Positions 46,050 to 54,767 are shown, counted from the first letter of the stretch. The stretch is DNA of 64,000 nucleotides from JBCCGI01 sp039029355 (GCA_039029355.1 JBCCGI010000003.1:152167-216166), one strand, 5' to 3'. The notes: generated by a model from the sequence alone, not told the origin. Program-made: numbers and translations.

Positions 46050-48203
46050 CTAGTCCGCCGCCGGCCCGGAGCGCTGCAGCGTGACCGGGTGGCGCTGGTC
46101 CATCTGGCCGGCCTGGGGGAGGGCAAGCACCGCGTCCTCGAACCCCTCGGCCTGGAAGCGCAGCTCGATCCCGCCGTTGGGCAGCCCCTCGAAGCGGTAC
46201 TCGCCGTCGGGGGCGGTCGTGGCCATCAGGTCGGGGAACTCATCGGTGCCCGGCACGGCGGCGTAGATCGCGCAGCCGGCGACCGGCAGCCCGTCCTCGT
46301 CGACCACGCGCCCCTCGGCAAAGTGCGGGCGCTCGAGCGGCACCCGCACGTCGAAGACGTCGCCGGAGGGGATCCGGATCCAGCGCGAGTAGGGAGCGTG
46401 ACCCGGGTGGAGGACCGTCAGCCGCAGCTCCTCGCCAACCAGCATGTTCTCGAACGAGAAGACGCCGTCGTGCAGCGCCAGGGCGCTGGAAGAGCCACTG
46501 ATCGTGGTTCCCAAGTAGGCGGTCGCCCCGGGCACCGGGTTCCCGTCGGAGCCCACGACCCAGCCGCGCACGCGGGTGCCGCGCGCGAGCGTTAGGTCGA
46601 TCCTGCCGTCGCTCCCGTTCAAGACGGTGTGCCCGCCCGTCGGGACAAACGACCGCTTGGAGGCGCGAACCCGATTGAAGCGGGGCCCGCGGTGGGGGAG
46701 CGCGTAGCGTCCCTGCTCGTCGGTCTGCACGCTGAGCCGCGACATCTGAGGGTCGGCGATCTTCACCCCGGCCACGGGGGCGCCGGTCTGGTCGACGACG
46801 ATGCCGCGCACCACGAAGCCGGGTTGGAGCTCGACCGGAAGGACCAGCTCGGCGCCCGGAAGCTGGTCGTCGTAGTCCTTCGTATAGCGCGCCAGGCCAT
46901 CGGCCCAGACGTGCAGTCGGCGCTCATGCCGGAGAGACCCGAGCGTGAACCGCACCTCGCCGTTGCGGTCGGTGAAGAGCTGCTCGGGAATCACCCAAAC
47001 CGTCGCGTTCGGCACGGGCTGGCCCTGGTGCGTGACGCGCACCGTCAGCTCGTAGTCGCGCGGGAACACGTGGAGCAGCACGTCGTCCGGGGCCTCGGCG
47101 CCGGGGACGGCGTAGACGGTCGTGCCCTCGTTCTCGCTGTTCTCGGCGACCGGGTCGATGCGCAGCTCGAGGGCCTGCTCGGGAGCTTCGAGCTGCAGCT
47201 CGAAGCGCCCCTCGGAGTCCGCGACCGTTTCCAGCGTGCGGAACGGCTTCGAGTCGAAGCCCGCCGCGCGGCACACGGTCGCCCGCACCGGCGTGTGGGG
47301 CGCCGGGGGGGAGTCGTAGGTCGTCGTGTGGCCGAGCTGGACCTGGCCGCGCAGCACCCAGGGGGCCGGCGCCTCGGCGGCCCGCTCGGCCGTCTGGCCG
47401 GAGCCCACCGCGACCCGCGCCGGCTCGTCCGTCCGCACCGGGGCGGGGCTCGGGGGCGCGGGGGCGGCTTGCTCGGACAGCTCCGCCACCGCCGGGGCCG
47501 CCTCGGCGGCTTCGGCCGTGGGGGGAGCGTCCAGCGCGACCAGCCAGGCGACGGCCGCCAGCAGCACCGCGGCGGCGCTGCCCACGGCGCTCGCGGGCAG
47601 GCCGGGCCACGTCGGCCGCGCCGCGGCGATGGCGAGCTTGGTCGCGCTCGTCTTCGCGTCCACGCCCGCGAGGATCGCCAGACCCTTCTTCAGCTGGCGC
47701 TCGTCGCCGCCCTGCTCCAGCTTCGCCTGCAGCTTCTGCAGGCCGCGGTGCAGGCGCGTCCGCACTGTCTCGCCGGGGACGCCGAGCAGGAGGGCGATCT
47801 CCTTCGGCGTCATCTCGCGGTAGTAGCGCAGCAGGATGGTCGAGCGGTACGGGTCGTCGAGCGACAGCACGGTCTCGATCAGGCGCCGGCGCACCGCCTC
47901 CTCGGCGTAGACCTCCGAGGGGTCCGGCGCGAACTTCGCCATGTCGATCTCGATGGCGTCCGAGCCGGTGTTCTTCTTCTTGCGCTTGAGCGCGTCCCGG
48001 CTGAGGTTCGAGACCACCCCCGCCAGCCAGCTGCGGATGTCGCGCACCTCGCCGGCCGGCTTCGAGAGCGCGGCGACGCAGGCGTCCTGGACGACCTCCT
48101 CGGCCAGGTAGTCGTCCTGCAGCAACTTCCGCGCAAGCCCGCGGACCCACCCCTGGTGGGCCAGCAGCGCTTCGATCGAGATGCGGTCCGCGGAGTTGCT
48201 CAC
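46050..48203 (-). CDS. Membrane-tethered sigma factor fused to extracytoplasmic CPD repeats
   Basis: 717 residues from a GTG. Residues 1-165 are a complete ECF sigma factor: region 2 (LLQDDYLAEEVVQDACVAAL, RDIRSWLAGVVSNLSRD) and region 4 (LLRYYREMTPKEIALLLGV, TVRTRLHRGL). A short linker leads to a single membrane helix at about 204-225, then a Pro/Ala linker and four or five CPD-like beta-sandwiches to the end (GIVVDQTGAPVAGVKI, EDGLPVAGCAIYAAVPG). So a DNA-directed transcription factor is physically joined to a likely surface sensor, as in some planctomycete ECF groups with C-terminal extensions. Promoter: TACAAT at 48276-48281. Confidence 0.85.
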   Translation of the reverse strand: MSNSADRISIEALLAHQGWVRGLARKLLQDDYLAEEVVQDACVAALSKPAGEVRDIRSWLAGVVSNLSRDALKRKKKNTGSDAIEIDMAKFAPDPSEVYAEEAVRRRLIETVLSLDDPYRSTILLRYYREMTPKEIALLLGVPGETVRTRLHRGLQKLQAKLEQGGDERQLKKGLAILAGVDAKTSATKLAIAAARPTWPGLPASAVGSAAAVLLAAVAWLVALDAPPTAEAAEAAPAVAELSEQAAPAPPSPAPVRTDEPARVAVGSGQTAERAAEAPAPWVLRGQVQLGHTTTYDSPPAPHTPVRATVCRAAGFDSKPFRTLETVADSEGRFELQLEAPEQALELRIDPVAENSENEGTTVYAVPGAEAPDDVLLHVFPRDYELTVRVTHQGQPVPNATVWVIPEQLFTDRNGEVRFTLGSLRHERRLHVWADGLARYTKDYDDQLPGAELVLPVELQPGFVVRGIVVDQTGAPVAGVKIADPQMSRLSVQTDEQGRYALPHRGPRFNRVRASKRSFVPTGGHTVLNGSDGRIDLTLARGTRVRGWVVGSDGNPVPGATAYLGTTISGSSSALALHDGVFSFENMLVGEELRLTVLHPGHAPYSRWIRIPSGDVFDVRVPLERPHFAEGRVVDEDGLPVAGCAIYAAVPGTDEFPDLMATTAPDGEYRFEGLPNGGIELRFQAEGFEDAVLALPQAGQMDQRHPVTLQRSGPAAD

Positions 48204-48275
48204 GTCGGTAGGTCCGTCGGGAGGGCGCTGCGTTTCGGACTTTTCCCGAGAACTCGGCCTCGGGCAGGAAGTCCC

Positions 48276-48281
48276 ATTGTA
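48276..48281 (-). promoter_or_regulatory. Candidate -10 element TACAAT for the sigma-CPD fusion gene
   Basis: Minus strand, in the 87-base gap after the moaA stop. It gives a leader of about 65 nt before the GTG at 48203. Same hexamer as before the HEAT and macro-domain genes. Confidence 0.4.
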
Positions 48282-48290
48282 CCGCGGACG

Positions 48291-49328
48291 CTAGCCCCCG
48301 CGGGTGTGCATCTCGAGCCGGGGATCGCTGCGCAGGTCCTCGAGCGGCACCAGGGGGCCCCGGGCCTCCGCGGCCAGGCGCTCCTCGGCCCCACGGTCGC
48401 GGCGGCGGCGCCACGCCCCCTGGAGCAGGGAGCGCAGCTCGTCCGTCGAGGCGCCGTCGCGCAACGGCGTGCGCAGGTCGATTCCGGAGGGCGCATAGAG
48501 GCAGAGGTACCAGGTCCCGTCTGCGGTCAGCCGGCTGCGGTCGCAGGAGGCGCAGAAGGGCCGAGTCGTCGATGCGATGATGCCGAAGACTTCGCCGTTC
48601 GCGCAACGGAAGCGGTCGGCGGGCGCGGCGTCTTCCCGCGGCAGGGACTCGATCGGGCCGTAGCGCGCTTCCAGCGTGGTAAGGATTTCCCCTGCTGGCA
48701 CGACGGCGTTCGGCCTCCAGTCGGTCGCGCCGCCCACGTCCATGTACTCGATATAGCGCAGCTCCGCGCCTACGCCGCGCGCGAGCTCGAACAGGTCGAC
48801 CAGCTCGTCGTCGTTCACACCGCGCATCACGACGGTGTCGAGCTTGGTGCCGGTGAAGCCCGCCGCGTTCAGCGCTTCGATCCCGGCGAGCACGCGCTCG
48901 AGATCGTCGCGCCGCGTCAGCTTTCGAAAGCGCGCGGGTTGGAGCGTGTCGAGGCTGACCGTCACGCGGTCGAGCCCGGCGTCACGCAGTCGCTGCGCTT
49001 GCTCGACGAGCAACACGCCGTTCGTCGTCAGCGCGAGGTCGCGCAGCCCCGGCCTGCCCGACAGCAGCCCGACCAACGCGTCGAGGTCGCGTCGCAGCAG
49101 CGGCTCGCCCCCGGTCAGCCGCAGCTTGTCGACACCGAGCGACAGGAACACGTCGACCAGCCGCGCGATCTCCTCGAACGTCAGGAGGTCGTGGCGCGGA
49201 AGCCACGCGTACTCCTCCTCCGGCATGCAGTACGCGCACCGCAGGTTGCAGCGGTCGGTGACCGACAGCCGCAGGCTGCTGAGAGGGCGACCGAGGGTGT
49301 CGCGGGGGGGCTGGGTGGCTTCCGCCAT
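48291..49328 (-). CDS. moaA: GTP 3',8-cyclase MoaA (molybdenum cofactor biosynthesis)
   Basis: 345 residues. A radical-SAM enzyme that turns GTP into the 3',8-cyclised precursor of molybdopterin. The N-terminal cluster motif is C27-x3-C31-x2-C34 in DRCNLRCAYC, with GGEPLLR next. The second cluster is C-x2-C-x13-C in FCASCDRSRLTADGTWYLC, and the protein ends in the conserved Gly-Gly. I prefer the ATG at 49328 because TAGGAT ends 8 nt upstream; the ATG at 49337 overlaps that hexamer. It could supply cofactor to the molybdoenzyme of the first operon. Confidence 0.95.
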   Translation of the reverse strand: MAEATQPPRDTLGRPLSSLRLSVTDRCNLRCAYCMPEEEYAWLPRHDLLTFEEIARLVDVFLSLGVDKLRLTGGEPLLRRDLDALVGLLSGRPGLRDLALTTNGVLLVEQAQRLRDAGLDRVTVSLDTLQPARFRKLTRRDDLERVLAGIEALNAAGFTGTKLDTVVMRGVNDDELVDLFELARGVGAELRYIEYMDVGGATDWRPNAVVPAGEILTTLEARYGPIESLPREDAAPADRFRCANGEVFGIIASTTRPFCASCDRSRLTADGTWYLCLYAPSGIDLRTPLRDGASTDELRSLLQGAWRRRRDRGAEERLAAEARGPLVPLEDLRSDPRLEMHTRGG

Positions 49329-49336
49329 GCTCCGCA

Positions 49337-49342
49337 TCCTAG
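49337..49342 (-). promoter_or_regulatory. Candidate -10 element TAGGAT for moaA
   Basis: Minus strand, ending 8 nt before the ATG at 49328, with no ribosome site between; leaderless pattern. Confidence 0.4.
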
Positions 49343-49384
49343 CAGGACCCTGGCCTCCCCATCCCGCCCAGGCGCCCGCCGCCG

Positions 49385-49390
49385 TAGAAT
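49385..49390 (+). promoter_or_regulatory. Candidate -10 element TAGAAT for the rhodanese gene
   Basis: Twenty-eight bases before the ATG, with an AGGAG ribosome site between. Lies back to back with the moaA promoter. Confidence 0.4.
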
Positions 49391-49418
49391 CTCCGCCCCC
49401 CAAACCAGGAGAACCCAG

Positions 49419-49850
49419 ATGTCCTACCGCAATGTGAACCCCGCCGGAGCCAAGGAGCTGCTCGAGGGCGGCGAAGACTGGACCTACGTCGACGTGCGCA
49501 CCGTCGAGGAGTTCGACGCCGGCCACGCGCCGGACGCTTACAACATCCCGGTCGCCTTCCGCGGCCCGATGGGGATGGAGCTCAACCCGGACTTCGTCGA
49601 CGCGATGAAGCGCGCCTTCTCCGCCGACGCCGCGTTGGTCCTCGGCTGCGCCGCCGGCGGGCGCTCGGCGCGTGCGTGCGAGATGCTCGTGGCCGAGGGT
49701 TTTACGAAGCTCGCGAACATGCACGGAGGCTACTCGGGAGCGCGTGATCCCTCCGGCCAGGTCACCGAAGCGGGCTGGGAGGCGTGTGGTTTTGAGGTGA
49801 CCTCGGACTCGGCTCCCGAGCGCACCTGGAGCCAGCTCGGGCAGGGCTAA
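49419..49850 (+). CDS. Single-domain rhodanese (sulfurtransferase)
   Basis: 143 residues with AGGAGA 9 nt before the ATG. The rhodanese fold is complete: VDVRT.EEFDAGHAPDAYNIPV, catalytic Cys77 in the loop GCAAGGRS, and the final GGYSGAR segment. It would carry a persulfide for transfer to cyanide, thiols or a biosynthetic protein. Its divergent arrangement with moaA suggests, but does not prove, a role in sulfur supply for molybdenum cofactor. Confidence 0.9.
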   Translation: MSYRNVNPAGAKELLEGGEDWTYVDVRTVEEFDAGHAPDAYNIPVAFRGPMGMELNPDFVDAMKRAFSADAALVLGCAAGGRSARACEMLVAEGFTKLANMHGGYSGARDPSGQVTEAGWEACGFEVTSDSAPERTWSQLGQG

Positions 49851-49879
49851 GCGCTCCACCTGCTTTCGGCGCGCGGTGC

Positions 49880-49885
49880 TATAAG
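49880..49885 (+). promoter_or_regulatory. Candidate -10 element TATAAG for the subtilase gene
   Basis: Thirty-four bases before the ATG at 49920, with ACCGGAG as ribosome site between. Confidence 0.4.
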
Positions 49886-49919
49886 GGAGCCTCTCCCCTA
49901 CTAGCCACCGGAGTCTTTC

Positions 49920-52166
49920 ATGCTGCATCTGATCGCCGCGCTCAGCGCGGTCGCGCTCCCGACATCCGTCGCGCCGCAGGACAAGAGCGTTCGCGTCCTT
50001 CCCCAGGCCGGGCCGCACGAGTTCGCCACCGAGTTCTTCTTCCCGCAGGTCGAGCAGACCGTGACCGACCTGAGGCGCGTGCTGCCGGACGGTCGCGTCG
50101 AGCGCGTCGGGCGCACGTCCGACGGGCTCGCGGTGGACGTCGACGCCCTGCGGCTGGAGGACCACCGCAGAGAGCTCGAGCGCTTCGGGCGGGTGGATTC
50201 GACCCTGCGCGCGCGGCTCGACCAGCTCGCGCCGGGCGACGCGATCGAGGTCGCGTTCTGGCTGCTCGAGCCGGAGGACGGCTTCGACCCCGGCCGGACG
50301 ATTTCCGAGGCGGCCTTCGGCGTCGCCGAGCAGCACGTCGCGGACGTGGTGCGCGCGGCGCGCGCCGACGCGCTTCGCCGCAACGAGGCGCGGCTCCAGC
50401 CGGTGGTCGCGGGCTTCGCCGCGGCCGTCCGCGAGGCGGGCGGCACGACCGTCGTCGAGGGCATGGGGTGGCCGCTGGTCATCGCGAGCGTCGACGCGGG
50501 CCGCGTCGAGCAGCTCGCCGCCCACCCGGCGGTCGACACCGCCTACGTCAGCCAGTCGACCTGGGCCGCCGAAGGCGACGCGGCGCAGGGCACGATGCGC
50601 ACGTACACGGTTCACGACCAGGGCGTGCAGGCGGACGGCAGCGTGCGCGTGATGGTGAACGACGTCGGCGAGGTGCAGGTGGGCAACCCGTACCTGCCGC
50701 CGGTCACGGTTCTGGTCCCGGACTTCACCGACTCCCACGCGACGGGCGTCGCGGGCAACATCTGCAACACGCACCCGACTTACTTCGCGTCGTCGTACAC
50801 GCTGCCCGACATCTACTCGGCGCCGGGCACCGGCGACTCGGACGCGCCCAACGTCTGGGCGACCGGCATCACCGCCGGCATCGACTTCGGCAACTGCTCG
50901 TGGTGGAACTTCCTGAAGGGCAAGATCGAGTTCCTCGACCGCTTCTTCGACTACACCGTCCGCAACTTCGGCGTGATGATGTTCAAGTCGAACGGCAACC
51001 AGGGCTCGAGCTCGACGCCGTACGGCACCACGCCCGGCAACGGCTACAACGTGATCTGCACGGGCAACTACAACGACCTCGGCGACTCCAACTGGGCCAA
51101 CGATGCGATGACGGGCTCGTCGTCCTACTGGAACCCCCAGGAGGGCCACGAAAAGCCCGAGGTCGCCAGCCCCGGCGACTGCGTGGCGACGGCCGGAACC
51201 GGCGGCTCGGGCATCCAGTCGTGCTTCGGCGGCACGTCGTCGGCGAGCCCGCTGACCTGCGGCGTCGCGGCGCTGATCGCCTCGTATGACAACACGCTGC
51301 TCGGGCAGATGACGACGGTCAAGGCGATGCTGATGGCCTCGGCCTGGCACAACGTGGAAGGCGCCGCGCTGATGTCCGAGAAGGACGGCGCGGGAGGAAC
51401 GCACGCCAAGGCCGCGCACGCGCTGATCCGCGACGATCAGTGGTGGCACCAGGAGGTGACCGACGGCGACTTCTCGTCCGACCTGCTCGACGTCCCGATG
51501 ACGCTCGACGCGGGGGACGAGACGCGCGTCATCGCGCTTTGGTTCTCGAACGTCGACGCCTCCTACTCGACCGACGTGCTGGACATGGACCTCGACCTGA
51601 CCGTGCTCGACCCGGGCGGGGCGGTCGTCGCCTCGTCGGCCAGCGCGGTGAACTCGTTCGAGCTGGCGAGCTTCGTGCCGCCGGTCAGCGGCACGTACAC
51701 GGTGCGGCTGACCAAGCAGCGCTTCGACGGCGTGACCGAGCCGCTGACCGTCGCATGGTCGACGCGCAACGACACCGGCACGGCGCGCGTGTTCTGGAAC
51801 GACCACGGGGCGCCGTTCTCGGCGGGCGAGACGCCGTCCTTCCGCTTCCTCGATGAGTACGTCGGCGGCGGGCGCGAGTATGCGGCCTTTGCGGCGCTCT
51901 CCGGCAACTCCGCGGCGCCGCTGCCCGGCGGCTGGGCGCTCCCGATCGGCTTCGACTCGGTCAGCGCGGCCGTGCTGGCGCAGCCCGGCTGGATCGGCAC
52001 GCTGAACGGCGCCGGTCAGGCCCAGGCGCTGCTGCCGATCGCCGACGCCCCCGGCCTCGCGGGCGTCGACGTCTACTTCGGCCTGCTGCTGTGGCCTCCC
52101 GGCATGCTCTTCGACGGTCCGGTGGAGATGGTCTCCGACCCGCTCGTTCTCACGATCCAGCCGTAG
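49920..52166 (+). CDS. Secreted subtilisin-family (S8) serine protease with shared beta module
   Basis: 748 residues with a short signal (LIAALSAVALPTSVAPQ). Residues about 25-220 form a propeptide-like region. The peptidase core has Asp248 (RVMVNDVG), His273 (DSHATGVAG), oxyanion Asn360 (SNGNQG) and Ser440 (GGTSSASP), so it should be active. A beta-sandwich P-domain-like part follows (about 530-640). The last about 100 residues are the module shared by other secreted proteins (YAAFAALSGNSAAP...VSDPLVLTIQP). Overlaps the convergent lipase-like gene by 17 bases. Confidence 0.88.
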   Translation: MLHLIAALSAVALPTSVAPQDKSVRVLPQAGPHEFATEFFFPQVEQTVTDLRRVLPDGRVERVGRTSDGLAVDVDALRLEDHRRELERFGRVDSTLRARLDQLAPGDAIEVAFWLLEPEDGFDPGRTISEAAFGVAEQHVADVVRAARADALRRNEARLQPVVAGFAAAVREAGGTTVVEGMGWPLVIASVDAGRVEQLAAHPAVDTAYVSQSTWAAEGDAAQGTMRTYTVHDQGVQADGSVRVMVNDVGEVQVGNPYLPPVTVLVPDFTDSHATGVAGNICNTHPTYFASSYTLPDIYSAPGTGDSDAPNVWATGITAGIDFGNCSWWNFLKGKIEFLDRFFDYTVRNFGVMMFKSNGNQGSSSTPYGTTPGNGYNVICTGNYNDLGDSNWANDAMTGSSSYWNPQEGHEKPEVASPGDCVATAGTGGSGIQSCFGGTSSASPLTCGVAALIASYDNTLLGQMTTVKAMLMASAWHNVEGAALMSEKDGAGGTHAKAAHALIRDDQWWHQEVTDGDFSSDLLDVPMTLDAGDETRVIALWFSNVDASYSTDVLDMDLDLTVLDPGGAVVASSASAVNSFELASFVPPVSGTYTVRLTKQRFDGVTEPLTVAWSTRNDTGTARVFWNDHGAPFSAGETPSFRFLDEYVGGGREYAAFAALSGNSAAPLPGGWALPIGFDSVSAAVLAQPGWIGTLNGAGQAQALLPIADAPGLAGVDVYFGLLLWPPGMLFDGPVEMVSDPLVLTIQP

Positions 52167-52992
52167 CGGCGTCGGGATCGGGCTCGCGCGCCGGGAAGCG
52201 GTGCGCGAGCCATCCGACGAGGTCGCCGAACACGCGCTCGCGCTCGGTCTCGTTGAAGAGCTCGTGGTAGAGCTCGGGGTAGTCGAAGAGCTGCTTGTCG
52301 GCGCTCCCGGCCGCCGCGAAGAAGGCGCGTGCGGCGTCGGGTCCCACGATCGTGTCGTCGCCCGCGACCAGCAGACAAAGCGGCAGGCCCACCTCGCCCG
52401 CCGCCGCCAGCGCCTGGCGCTGCGCGCGCTGGCTCTCGGTGAACCAGCGCGCCGTCGCGGTCGGCTCGCACAGGCGATCCTGCATGATCGCGAGCGCGTT
52501 CCGCGGGTCGTGCGACAGCAGCAGGATGTTCACCCGCGACTCGCGCCGCAGCGTCGGCGACACGCGCGAGGCGACCTGGGCCAGCAGCCGCTGGTGCCAC
52601 GGCAGCGGTACCGCGAACGAGAAGGCCGGCGCCGAGAGGACCAGGGCGTCCACTCCGCCGGCGCCGCGCTCCTGGATCCAGCGCGCCGCGATGAGCCCTC
52701 CCAGGCTGTGCCCCAGCAGCACCAGCGGCAGCTCCGGCCAGCGCTCGCGGAGCGCCGCCAGCCCCTCGTCGACGTCGTCGAGGTACTCCTCGAAGCGAGC
52801 GATGTACGTCCGCCGCCCCGGCGACGCGCCGTGGCCGCGCAGATCGAAGGCCAGCGAGGCCCAGCCGTCGGCCGCGAGCCGCTCCTGCACGTGCCGGTAG
52901 CGGCCCGAGTGCTCGCCGAAGCCATGGACGACGAGCACGGCGCCGCGCGGCTCGTCGACCGGATGCGGGTGGAGGTGCAGCGGATCGGGCAT
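52150..52992 (-). CDS. Alpha/beta hydrolase, monoacylglycerol-lipase / lysophospholipase type
   Basis: 280 residues. Oxyanion segment HGFGEHSGRY, nucleophile Ser96 in GHSLGG, Asp in VAGDDTIV and a His in PELYHELFNE give a complete triad of the Hydrolase_4 family. No signal peptide, so cytoplasmic; likely cleaves monoacylglycerol or lysophospholipid. Its promoter overlaps that of the macro-domain gene. Confidence 0.88.
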   Translation of the reverse strand: MPDPLHLHPHPVDEPRGAVLVVHGFGEHSGRYRHVQERLAADGWASLAFDLRGHGASPGRRTYIARFEEYLDDVDEGLAALRERWPELPLVLLGHSLGGLIAARWIQERGAGGVDALVLSAPAFSFAVPLPWHQRLLAQVASRVSPTLRRESRVNILLLSHDPRNALAIMQDRLCEPTATARWFTESQRAQRQALAAAGEVGLPLCLLVAGDDTIVGPDAARAFFAAAGSADKQLFDYPELYHELFNETERERVFGDLVGWLAHRFPAREPDPDAATAGS

Positions 52993-52998
52993 CGCCGC

Positions 52999-53004
52999 AG
53001 TCTA
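52999..53004 (-). promoter_or_regulatory. Candidate -10 element TAGACT for the hydrolase gene
   Basis: Minus strand, ending 6 nt before the ATG at 52992. It shares two bases with the TACAAT of the divergent macro-domain gene. Confidence 0.45.
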
Positions 53005-53008
53005 CAAT
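53003..53008 (+). promoter_or_regulatory. Candidate -10 element TACAAT for the macro-domain gene
   Basis: Ends 7 nt before the ATG at 53016 with no ribosome site. Both divergent transcripts would be leaderless and start from one symmetric element. Confidence 0.5.
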
Positions 53009-53015
53009 CGCGCCC

Positions 53016-53534
53016 ATGGACCGCATCGAGATCGTCACGGCCGACATCACCACGCTCGCGCTCGACGCCATCGTGAACGCCGCGAACGAGACGCTGCTCG
53101 GCGGCGGCGGCGTCGACGGAGCGATCCACCGCGCGGCGGGGCCCGAGCTCTTGGCCGAGTGTCGCACGCTCGGCGGCTGCCCGACGGGCGAGGCGCGGAT
53201 GACGGCCGGCTACGCGCTGCCCGCGCGGCATGTCATCCACACCGTTGGCCCGGTCTGGCACGGCGGCGACGCGGGCGAGGACGAGGCGTTGACGTCGTGC
53301 TATCGGACGAGCCTCGGGCTCGCGACCGACGCCGGCCTCGCGTCGGTCGCCTTCCCCGGCATCTCGACCGGCGTCTTCGGCTTTCCGAAGGAGCGCGCCG
53401 CGGGCATCGCGCTTTCGACAACGCTCGCGTGGCTGCGGGCGAACGCGTCGCCGCAGCGTGTGGTGTTCTGCGCCTTCTCCGAAGGCGACGCGGAGATCCT
53501 GCGCGCGACGCTGGCCGGGCTATTCGGAAGCTGA
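53016..53534 (+). CDS. Macro-domain protein (O-acetyl-ADP-ribose deacetylase-like)
   Basis: 172 residues. The fold is complete: VNAANETLLGGGGVDGAIHRAAG binds ADP-ribose, GEARMTAGYALPARHVIHTVGP and FPGISTGVFGFP follow as in YmdB. Such proteins remove ADP-ribose or deacetylate O-acetyl-ADP-ribose. Its start lies 23 bases from the divergent hydrolase gene, and its end overlaps the nitrilase gene by 15 bases. Confidence 0.92.
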   Translation: MDRIEIVTADITTLALDAIVNAANETLLGGGGVDGAIHRAAGPELLAECRTLGGCPTGEARMTAGYALPARHVIHTVGPVWHGGDAGEDEALTSCYRTSLGLATDAGLASVAFPGISTGVFGFPKERAAGIALSTTLAWLRANASPQRVVFCAFSEGDAEILRATLAGLFGS

Positions 53535-54443
53535 GAGCCGCCGCCGGTTGACGCCCAGACGCAGCACATCGGGCCGCGCGTAGTGCCCGGAGGGGTCGAA
53601 GTTCTGGCGCTCCTCGAACACGCGCGCCGGGTCGAGCTCGGCGACGATCAGCTCCTCGGACCCGCACTGCGGCTCGACGACCCACTCGCCGTCCGGGCCG
53701 GCGATGCACGAGCCGCCGTCGTACAGGAGCTCGGCGTCCGCCATCGCGTCGCGCAGCGGCATGTCGGCGGGGATGTCCGCGGCGCGCAGCAGCGCACCGG
53801 CCGACACGACGTACGAGCGCCCCTCGCGCGCCGCGAAGCGCGTGATCTCGGACGTCAGCTCGCGGCTGCCCGGCCAGAGCATGACGTGCAGGTCCTCACC
53901 CGCGGCGTGCAGCGCGGCCCGCGCGAGCGGCATCCAGTTCTCCCAGCAGTTCAGCGCGCCCAGCGTGAAGCCCTCGACGCGGTGCGTGACGAGTCCGGCG
54001 CCGTCGCCGGCGCTCCAGACCAGGCGCTCCTCGTAGGTGGGCACGAGCTTGCGGTGGACCGACAGCACCTCTCCGTCCGCGCCGATCACGACGCGCGAGC
54101 AGAACAGCGAGTGCCCCCCGCGGTCGGCGGGGCGCTCGACGATGCCGAGCACCACGACGACGCCGGCCGTGGCCGCCGCCTCGCACACCGGCCGGAGGTG
54201 GCCCTCCTCGATCGACACCGCCTCGGCCGCGTAGCGCGCGAAGAGCCGCTTCTGGTCCGGATCGTCGAAGCGCGCCCCACCGGTGCGGCACAGCCACAGC
54301 GGATACCCGGGCACGAGCGACTCGCCGAAGGCGACGACCGAACAGCCGGCCCGCCCGGCGTCGGCGATGCTCGCGACGACCTTGGCGAGGGTCGCGTCGC
54401 GGTCGAGCAGGCGAGGTGCGATCTGGGCGATGGCTAGCTTCAT
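53520..54443 (-). CDS. Nitrilase-family carbon-nitrogen hydrolase
   Basis: 307 residues. The catalytic triad is intact: Glu41 (AFGESLVPGYP), Lys132 (HRKLVPTYEE) and Cys166 (NCWENWMPL). The segments match true nitrilases or cyanide hydratases rather than amidases. It would turn a nitrile into an acid and ammonia in the cytoplasm. The ATG has a TAACAT hexamer 9 nt upstream. Confidence 0.9.
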   Translation of the reverse strand: MKLAIAQIAPRLLDRDATLAKVVASIADAGRAGCSVVAFGESLVPGYPLWLCRTGGARFDDPDQKRLFARYAAEAVSIEEGHLRPVCEAAATAGVVVVLGIVERPADRGGHSLFCSRVVIGADGEVLSVHRKLVPTYEERLVWSAGDGAGLVTHRVEGFTLGALNCWENWMPLARAALHAAGEDLHVMLWPGSRELTSEITRFAAREGRSYVVSAGALLRAADIPADMPLRDAMADAELLYDGGSCIAGPDGEWVVEPQCGSEELIVAELDPARVFEERQNFDPSGHYARPDVLRLGVNRRRLSASE

Positions 54444-54452
54444 GGGCCGCAG

Positions 54453-54458
54453 ATGTTA
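54453..54458 (-). promoter_or_regulatory. Candidate -10 element TAACAT for the nitrilase gene
   Basis: Minus strand, ending 9 nt before the ATG at 54443; no ribosome site between. Confidence 0.35.
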
Positions 54459-54509
54459 GCCCGCGCGCGGCACGTCGCCGCGTCGTTCTCGCCCGTCCGC
54501 ACGCGGCGG

Positions 54510-54586
54510 TGGTGGGCCCTCGGTGATTCGAACACCGGACCGATCGATTATGAGTCGACTGCTCTAACCTACTGAGCTAAGGGCCC
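54510..54586 (-). tRNA. tRNA with anticodon CAU, likely tRNA-Ile2 (lysidine type)
   Basis: A 77-nt cloverleaf with encoded CCA: acceptor GGGCCCT pairs with AGGGCCC, D-loop AGCTCAGTAGGTTAGAGC, anticodon loop CTCATAA, T-loop GTTCGAATC. The acceptor and anticodon stems resemble E. coli tRNA-Ile2 (GGCCCC acceptor; CGACTCATAATCG) more than elongator tRNA-Met, but the two cannot be told apart with certainty without a lysidine-synthetase identity test. It is not initiator tRNA. No integrase or att-like repeat flanks it. Confidence 0.93.
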
Positions 54587-54767
54587 GCACCCCGACGAGG
54601 TCTCCGTCAGGATACTATCCCCGTCGCCGGCCGACGAGCGGGCGCCGCTCTCCCACGCCACAGCAGGCGGGATTGTGGTCCGCGGGTTACCGTGTGGCTG
54701 CACTGGTCGCCGATCGCGACGCGGCGGGCGACCTTGCTTCGTCCAGTCACATCCAACGGAGGGATCC

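Noticed and set aside
46629..49850. A 1073-residue open frame on the plus strand across the sigma-CPD and moaA genes
   Set aside because: It is a GC-rich shadow: only its last 143 codons (from 49419) are the rhodanese. The rest is Arg/Gly/His-rich and lies opposite well-supported genes.
49338..51806. Extension of the moaA frame back to 51806
   Set aside because: It would run opposite the subtilase gene; MoaA homology begins at 49328 and the extension reads as low-complexity Arg/His/Val sequence.
54510..54586. tRNA gene as an integration site
   Set aside because: No integrase, no repeat of the tRNA 3' end and no mobile genes within the window.
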